Of a stretch of DNA of 64,000 bases, positions 58,605-64,000 are shown one piece after another. A program made the translations under genes and the position numbers. Under the pieces are notes generated by a model, which saw only the letters and a list, made by a program, of their open reading frames with translations, did no database searches and was not told the DNA's origin. The stretch comes from Ustilago trichophora (lineage: Eukaryota; Basidiomycota; Ustilaginomycetes; Ustilaginales; Ustilaginaceae): assembly GCA_900323505.1 (NCBI GenBank), contig OOIN01000002.1:1364001-1428000 (forward strand), in the 5' to 3' direction. The number at the start of each line of letters is the position of its first letter. Position 1 is the stretch's first letter.

Positions 58605-60868
58605 CCTCCAAGCTACTCTTCTGCAGCTACACTCGTTCGGTGTACAGTATTCAGATCATGCTCGGAGAGCTCGAAAGGCAAGACAGCACAGCTTTATGCT
58701 TACAATACAGTACGCGGGGGAACCGCTCTGCAAGTCCGAGTTTTGACATGTCAAATTGAATCCGCCGAGAATCTTCTTCGATGCCGATATCGGGCCATCG
58801 GCACGGCATTGATGGCTGCCCAGCGTTCAAGGTCAAGATCACTTTGCTCGTAAGACCTCTTGATGACTCCTGAACCTGCCGGATATCGTTGTGAGCCCAC
58901 TCACACTGCGCCTCGTGAACCCGATCCGGCAGCTCGGGTGTGTTTGCCCCACTTGGCGTGTGTCTCGCCATACGCTCAATCAAATCTGACCCCACCGGGA
59001 GTGTCAATCACATCCAAGCCGGCCACACACTCAGAAAGTGGTATTCAAGGAAGCATGTCAGACCGATCTGATCTGATGCATCGTGGAAAACAATGGTAAC
59101 CGTCGCTGCACTGTCACTCTGAACGGCTCTTGCACAAGCTGGGGCGTAGCGATCTTGGCTTTGCTCTGCAAGCCATACTCGGCTACGGTCGCAATCATCA
59201 TCTTAGGGTCAAATTACTCGAGCAGCACGCTGCCTCTGCAAAGACATGCAGCTGCTTACTCAGGAAGTCAAGCTAGGCTTGTCTTTATCCGTGGCACTAG
59301 CTCTATGCAGCTATCGCGCAAACGATAGCCTTGGCCGGGCAAATAAAACGCCACCTTCCACTGACCAACTCAGCACGGCATACTGATCCAGCATCGTCCC
59401 AATACTCCACCGAAACGTTACACTGTTTACAAGATGGTACACCATCAAGATTTCCGGAATCGACCTCGTTGGCCGGATGTTACGGTGGCGGCTCATCGGA
59501 AAGCCAAGCCAGATAAGCCCACTCGCTGCAGCGAGGGTGAGACTCGAAACGTGGCAAATCGCATCAAAACTTCTTATTAAACTACTCCAACGCTAAAAAA
59601 GTGACATCCAGTATTTGTCACGCCCGCTTAACTTTTTGACCTGCAGCCTTCAAATTGTGCCACCAACAGATAGACTTTCTCCAAAGCCACCTTCCTTGTC
59701 GGGCTCTCTAGTCATCAGATGATCATACCAGATCCGTTGCCGAGAGTGCACACAACCCTTGATAATGTGCCATTCGTCGGAACTGGCGCTAATGCCGCGG
59801 AATCTTGTCTCATTCCGTTTCTAGCTCAGAATGCTTGCCTGCTTTGTCTGGCTGTCGTGACGCTGCGTGCTTCGGTGCAAATTAGGGACAGCAGAAGGCT
59901 AAGCCCACGCCCAGCAGATCATCGCTGTTTCTGTTGAATGGGCGCTTAGATTCATACAGAATCAAATCGCACGTCCTTCTCAAATGTTCCACCATGGTGC
60001 CACTTGACTTCACAACCCCGATTGAAATACTCTTGTTTGCTTCGCCTAGACTCCCAAACTTATCTCATTCTTCTTGATCCGCGGCTTCAGTGGAGAGTGG
60101 AGAAGTTGTTACAGAACGGCTCGCGGAATGACTCCTGGTTGTGCTGAATCAGGGAGATCCGTGTCCGTGACAACCGCCCAACGTGACATCGCAGGAACCA
60201 GGCAAACTAGCTTTCGCCAAAAGATCAACCGTGAGACACGATAGAAGCTCTTGTCCAAAGCCACCGATCTACCCATCTCTACAGCCGAAGACAAGTGTCT
60301 CACCTTGGCGCTCAATCAGTTGTCCGGCTCATGCACTTCCGCGTCCCTTTCAATTCCTGCTGCGTTGGTGGCGATGGCTCAGAGCTAATCTGATTGTTGC
60401 CGAGATGTAGCTCTCGCTTAGGCGATTTTCTTCTCCCCTCCCAATAAGATGCGATCGGAATTCCTGCTTTCCAGGATATTCAAGTGATTCTCTTCATCTC
60501 GTTCCGCCTTCGACGCTGGCTGCTGCAGGAAGCTCGCACTTCTTTTGGCCATGGGGTGCCGAACTATCATACTTGCTTCGGGATCAGACCGGAAAAATGA
60601 AAAATAAGAAAGAAAAATAACGACGAGGAGACACCGGCTGCTACAGATGCGCCGGTAGTCAACGCCGTGAGGCTCGCACACTATGCTTGGACGGGTTGCA
60701 TGATTCCCCTCAACGTTCTTCTTGCTGAGTCGGTGACTGCTGAGGTTAGTGTTCTGCATGAGACCCTTGAATCCTTTTCTCTCCTCCTCGAGCGCTTCAA
60801 GCCATCGCTGAAACTCTTTCCGATTGGTAGAGAATGCGTGTAGCTTGACTTTGGTGCTCTGACGAGGA

Positions 60869-60875
60869 TATAAAG
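60869..60875 (+). promoter_or_regulatory. TATA box of the cutinase gene
   Basis: TATAAAG 92 bases before the cutinase ATG, followed by a C/T-rich leader. The spacing gives a 5' leader of about 60-70 bases. Confidence 0.75.
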
Positions 60876-60966
60876 CAGACGTCTTCACAGCTTGATATCC
60901 CACCTCATCATCACGTCCAAGTCCTTCTATAGAAACATTCTCTACAGTATATCCTCACTTGACAAA

Positions 60967-61641
60967 ATGCAGTTCACTTCTACACTCGTTACCCTCCTCC
61001 TTGGCGTCGCTGGTGCGGTGCAAGCCACCCCTCTCGTCAAGCGAGCTGGCTGCTCCTCGTACACCATCATTGACACGCGAGGCACCGGAGAGGTTCAAGG
61101 CCCATCTGCCGGATTCCGCACTATGAACTCTCGCATCTTCTCTACCGTCAGTGGCGGTACCGAGTACGACACTGTCTACCCCGCTGATGCCTCGCAAAAC
61201 TCTGCGCAGGGGACCGCCAATATCGTTGCCAAGGTCAAGAATACTCTCGCATCCAACCCTAACGCCTGCTTCATCCTCGAAGGTTACTCCCAGGGTGCTG
61301 CTGCCACGTGCAACGCCCTTCCTCAGCTTACCGGTGACGCCTTCAACGCTGTCAAGGGTGTCATTCTGATCGGGAATCCCGAGCACAAGCCTAACCTGGC
61401 TTGCAACGTCGATGGAAACGGTGGCAAGACAACCTACGCTGCCCGTGGCTTGTCGGCTGCTTTCACTCAGGGCGTTCCCAGCAACTGGGTCTCCAAGACC
61501 CTGGACATCTGCATCTACGGTGACGGCGTTTGTGACACCTCCTCTGGATTTGGAATCACCGCTCAGCACTTGACCTACCCTTACAACTCCAATGTTCAGA
61601 GTATGGGCGCTAACTTTGCCATCAAGGCTCTTCAGGCTTAA
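60967..61641 (+). CDS. secreted cutinase-like enzyme (CE5)
   Basis: Protein of 224 residues. The signal peptide (MQFTSTLVTLLLGVAGAVQA) is followed by a short pro-segment ending in Lys-Arg (25-26), a Kex2-type site. The mature part is a cutinase/CE5 serine esterase: IDTRGTGEVQGPS at the start, GYSQG with nucleophile S108, GDGVCD with D186, and H201 in AQHLTYP completing the triad. Four cysteines are placed to form the two usual disulfides (for example C29, and the C pair flanking D186). It resembles, from memory, the cutinase-like enzymes of basidiomycete yeasts that hydrolyse aliphatic polyesters. The likely natural substrate is plant cutin or surface lipid. The ATG at 60967 was chosen because it gives the signal peptide and fits the TATA spacing. 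Confidence 0.94.
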   Translation: MQFTSTLVTLLLGVAGAVQATPLVKRAGCSSYTIIDTRGTGEVQGPSAGFRTMNSRIFSTVSGGTEYDTVYPADASQNSAQGTANIVAKVKNTLASNPNACFILEGYSQGAAATCNALPQLTGDAFNAVKGVILIGNPEHKPNLACNVDGNGGKTTYAARGLSAAFTQGVPSNWVSKTLDICIYGDGVCDTSSGFGITAQHLTYPYNSNVQSMGANFAIKALQA

Positions 61642-61781
61642 GTTCGCCGTACACTGTCTAGATCGTTTCTTTGCCCCCATATGCTTCGTCTTTCTCAATA
61701 GGACGACGTTCTTCTCGATGTCACTTCGCTTTGTTCGTTTCTGATTTGGAAATATTCATTCTCAATACCTGGGTTATGAAG
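61642..61781. other. short intergenic region between convergent genes
   Basis: 3' flank shared by the cutinase gene and the minus-strand small secreted protein gene, if the latter is spliced. Nothing else was seen. Confidence 0.5.
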
Positions 61782-61926
61782 TTAGGTGACAACCAAGACC
61801 GATCGAAGACCGCTGATGCCTGACGACACGCTCGAGACTGGTAATGAGCGATCTCTGAACAGCTGATAGTAGAGCGGAAACCACTCAGACCATGCAAGCC
61901 AGGATACGAAAGGTTCAGCTTCAGAA
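61782..61926 (-). other. possible second exon of the small secreted protein
   Basis: If the donor at 62031 is joined to an AAG acceptor ending at 61927, this 145-base exon stays open to TAA at 61782-61784. It adds 47 residues in phase (335 + 145 bases = 160 codons). A CTGAC branch candidate lies about 20 bases before the acceptor. An alternative TAG acceptor would add only five residues and a stop. Confidence 0.35.
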
Positions 61927-62027
61927 CTTGACGCAGCAACTACCCAGTCAGATTGTGTCCATACAGATCACCAAGATTACGTTGTCAGTATGTGGTTTCC
62001 CGTCCGATCATAGAAAATGTGTCCCAC

Positions 62028-62366
62028 TTACGTGAAAAGTCTTGAGAGAAAGCCCTTCGACTTCTTTGCTGCAGCCTCGAGCTCTGGCGAGTGGACCTCT
62101 GGTGAATGAATGTCTGGCGACTTGGACTCCGGTGACACGTTTGGCGCAGAGGTACCACGTCTCGTGCTTGGCTCGGGCCCGGTGTGGAACTGTCTGGATC
62201 TTGCCGGCACTTGAGGCGGTCGGTGACGCTCTGGAGAGCCAAAGTAACGTTCAGATTGTGTGCGCCGTGTGGAGTTCACTGTAGCTGGAATGGACAAAAA
62301 CAGCAGGGTGCAGATGAAGAGTAAAGTGGTGAGAGAGAATTGGGCGAGGACGGTAGTACGGACCAT
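62028..62366 (-). CDS. small secreted protein, candidate effector
   Basis: Unspliced product of 112 residues. The N-terminus (MVRTTVLAQFSLTTLLF, ICTLLFLSIPATVNS) is a strong signal peptide or signal anchor. The rest is hydrophilic: an Arg/Pro-rich stretch (RRTQSERYFGSPERHRPP), then a short imperfect repeat (SPESKSPDIHSPEVHSPE), and a Lys-rich end (KKSKGFLSRLF). There is no cysteine in the mature part. A TATA box lies 72 bases upstream. The stop TAA (62028-62030) lies inside a perfect GTAAGT donor. Splicing to an acceptor at 61927 gives a 159-residue protein ending at 61782, with an aromatic-rich tail (FVSWLAWSEWFPLYYQLF). No family was recognised; the profile fits fungal effectors, which is inference. 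Confidence 0.6.
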   Translation of the reverse strand: MVRTTVLAQFSLTTLLFICTLLFLSIPATVNSTRRTQSERYFGSPERHRPPQVPARSRQFHTGPEPSTRRGTSAPNVSPESKSPDIHSPEVHSPELEAAAKKSKGFLSRLFT

Positions 62367-62437
62367 ATTGGCGTTGCAGTCGAGATTCTTGGTGAGCAAC
62401 GTTCGAACAACGCCAAGAGGTAGGACAGGCAGCTCCT

Positions 62438-62444
62438 CTTTATA
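62438..62444 (-). promoter_or_regulatory. TATA box of the small secreted protein gene
   Basis: TATAAAG on the minus strand, 72 bases before the ATG at 62366. The spacing resembles that of the neighbouring cutinase gene (92 bases). Confidence 0.65.
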
Positions 62445-63280
62445 GCTGCACAGGAGTTGGAGATGTACAGGCGAGAGTAAAGCTAGATGAACCCGCCTAT
62501 CGAGTGACCTTGCCACAATTCGGCATTCTCATACTTGAGATTCCCAACGTTTCATTCACGTCGCACAGCCTCTGTGAGTTTCCCGGTCAGGATTGTGTGG
62601 CAACCTTTCCGGTGTTCTCACGCAATTACGTAACGGCTCATTTGTGCGACAGATGAGACTCCTGACACGATCTCACCCTTGGCATGCACGCTAGTTTCGC
62701 AAATGCTTAATGGGACTCGAGCAGGAGCGAGTACACGTACACCCAAAAGAACTCACAAACGCATGACTACGCTCAGGTCAATGAGCTGAACGCTCACGGT
62801 CGTCATGCGTTCGTCGCTAGTATGGAGTCAGCTAACATCGTGAATCAGCTAGAAGGACATACACGTGGTTTCACCACCAATGTGAAAAATTTGACCCAAT
62901 CTTATCAGCTTTCTAATCACCGTCGACTGTATCAACCCCATCGAATCAACAATTGGGCAACCCACTTGAGGAATTTGCGCAAGAGACCTTTAGACTCTTT
63001 CTTTGTCTCAGTAAATGGGTCCAACAGTCTTGCGAGTTCGACGTGACCCAAATCCACCGGCTCTTTTGGATGCCGTGGGGGCTTGTGGCTGACACTCCAG
63101 CCTAGGGGTATTATCAGTCTGCTTAAGTCTGCTGGGTGGGGACGTGAGCTGGCAATTTGCAGCAGCTTCTCCTCCTTTGCCGAGGGTCGAAAGGACTGTA
63201 ACGAGGCGCTGGCCGCAATGTAAATTTGAGATATAGCGAGGAATGTATCTAACAAGACTTCTGTCTGCAATGCCACCAAC
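62445..63280. other. intergenic region, 0.8 kb
   Basis: Upstream region of the small secreted protein gene and 3' flank of the phosphate carrier gene. An open minus-strand frame (62932-63279) without an ATG ends in a tail resembling that of the small secreted protein. No gene is supported. Confidence 0.55.
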
Positions 63281-64000
63281 TCAATGCTTCTTTTCGCTGT
63301 CGGATCGGATCTCGATGCCTGGTGGCTTTCCGATAAGCTGGCCGACCTGATCGTACAATAGAAATTGTCCAGAAATCAGGAATGCGGTCATAGTTATTCT
63401 GGTACCGAGACCGGCCCAGATGCCAACGGGACCAGTCTCGACAGCGAGACGGACGAGTTTGGACATTGCGCTACCCTTTCCTCCTCCTCCCTTGTTGATC
63501 TTGCTCAAGAGTGTATCGGCAGGATGAGAGAGAACGGCGGCAGCAACACCAGCGACCATACCGCATCCGAGCTGGATGGTGATCTCGCCAGCCTTGCCGT
63601 ACTTTTGGCGCTCTTCTTTGGAGATGTTGGAGTCGACGACGGTGTGAGCCCACTCGTTGGTAACGAACTGGCCGATGGCGTAGGGAACCTGCTTGCAGAG
63701 AATGGGAGCGTAACCAGCGTAGAAACCTCTGATGCCTTCCTCAGCACCCATGCGGGTGATGGCCGAGACGAGGCCCTTGGCGTAACCGCGTTCCGAGACG
63801 AGACGAATACGTGCTGCCTCGAGAGGGGTAAGAAGCGTGGTCGCGATGACTTCGGCGGCAGAGGCACCGCCAAGGTAGATGACCTGGCGGTACTGGGATG
63901 CGGCTTCTTGGCTACCCGCCCAGTCGACACCCTTTTTCTTGAAGAACTCGTATCCGGCAAACTTGGCACCACCCTGAATGAGGTATCCGACGGCAGTTGG
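63281..64000 (-). CDS. MIR1: mitochondrial phosphate carrier, 5' end missing
   Basis: The C-terminal 239 residues of a mitochondrial solute carrier; the frame is open to the window edge. The visible start (PTAVGYLIQGGAKFAGYEFFKK) corresponds to the end of the first carrier repeat in phosphate carriers of the Mir1/SLC25A3 group. The second repeat has LLTPLEAARIRLVSERGYA (carrier signature PxEAxRxR) and GFYAGYAPILCKQVPYAIGQF. The third has LSHPADTLLSKINK and GIWAGLGTRITMTAFLISGQF. These residues are characteristic of phosphate transport into the matrix with protons. The C-terminus ends in a short charged tail (SDSEKKH). The ATG at 63751 is internal. Confidence 0.94.
   Translation of the reverse strand, partial: PTAVGYLIQGGAKFAGYEFFKKKGVDWAGSQEAASQYRQVIYLGGASAAEVIATTLLTPLEAARIRLVSERGYAKGLVSAITRMGAEEGIRGFYAGYAPILCKQVPYAIGQFVTNEWAHTVVDSNISKEERQKYGKAGEITIQLGCGMVAGVAAAVLSHPADTLLSKINKGGGGKGSAMSKLVRLAVETGPVGIWAGLGTRITMTAFLISGQFLLYDQVGQLIGKPPGIEIRSDSEKKH

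Larger units (their letters stand above)
56355..60966. other. gene-poor divergent intergenic region, 4.6 kb
   Basis: This is the interval between two divergent genes for secreted hydrolases. No supportable protein gene was found; frames up to ~160 codons lack ATG starts or overlap promoter elements. Visible features are TATAAAG at 57466-57472, palindromes at 57625-57636 and 57820-57849, TATATAAA at 58597-58604, further TACAGTA elements (58458, 58642, 58705, 60943), and the cutinase TATA box at 60869. The region likely carries long regulatory sequences or non-coding transcripts. Confidence 0.6.

Noticed and set aside
58659..58760. 33-codon frame behind the TATATAAA element
   Set aside because: Too short and without motif to call as a gene; kept only as part of a finding.
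60418..60903. Minus-strand frame of ~160 codons with a helical-looking segment
   Set aside because: It lacks an ATG at its start (GTG only), overlaps the cutinase TATA box and leader, and resembles no family.

Overview
The window looks like nuclear DNA of a smut-type basidiomycete (Ustilaginomycotina, probably Ustilaginaceae). This is an inference from four things: long, nearly intron-free reading frames on both strands, moderately GC-rich coding sequence, a dispersed single-copy 5S rRNA gene, and protein families typical of fungi. These include Mcd4, Ctk3, Spp1, a fungal MRP-type ABC transporter, and a cutinase resembling the cutinase-like enzymes of basidiomycete yeasts. The species cannot be fixed from the sequence alone. 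No transposon, prophage or CRISPR array was seen.

Layout. 1-13 kb: a 5'-truncated DENND6-type gene, an orphan coiled-coil protein with a SUMO-interaction-like motif, the mitochondrial ribosomal protein bL35m with a divergent HCNGP/SAP30BP-like gene, a PEX11-family gene, and a two-exon orphan with PP1-docking-like motifs. 13-17 kb: about 4.1 kb with no supportable gene. 17-38 kb: a Ser/Pro-rich orphan, the COMPASS subunit Spp1 behind a (GA)30 tract, a conserved ankyrin-like protein, the GPI-anchor ethanolamine-phosphate transferase Mcd4, a large chromodomain protein, the PI3-kinase Vps34 and the CTDK-I subunit Ctk3. 38-54 kb: the pseudo-E2 protein FTS, a 5S rRNA gene, a 1803-residue ABCC transporter, a large protein with four SLADLYN repeats and a PCNA-binding box, and the PP4 regulatory subunit PPP4R2/Psy4. 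54-64 kb: a secreted GH3 beta-glucosidase and a secreted cutinase, head to head across 4.6 kb, then a small secreted protein of unknown function and the 3' part of the mitochondrial phosphate carrier gene.

Most genes are unrelated housekeeping functions (chromatin, Pol II CTD phosphorylation, organelles, endosomes). Two local groupings may matter. VPS34 and FTS both act on early endosomes and lie within 1.6 kb of each other, separated only by CTK3. The right end (GH3, cutinase, small secreted protein) is a run of secreted products suggesting a host- or substrate-facing region. The most unusual sequence observations are: four SLADLYN repeats whose codons differ while the residues are kept; a small secreted protein whose stop codon lies inside a perfect splice donor; a missed first exon that gives an orphan gene an RVTF motif; and recurrent TACTGTA palindromes in the gene-poor stretches.

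Starts were placed at the first in-frame ATG supported by family length or context. No expression data were available, so introns are inferred from splice signals and frame continuity only.
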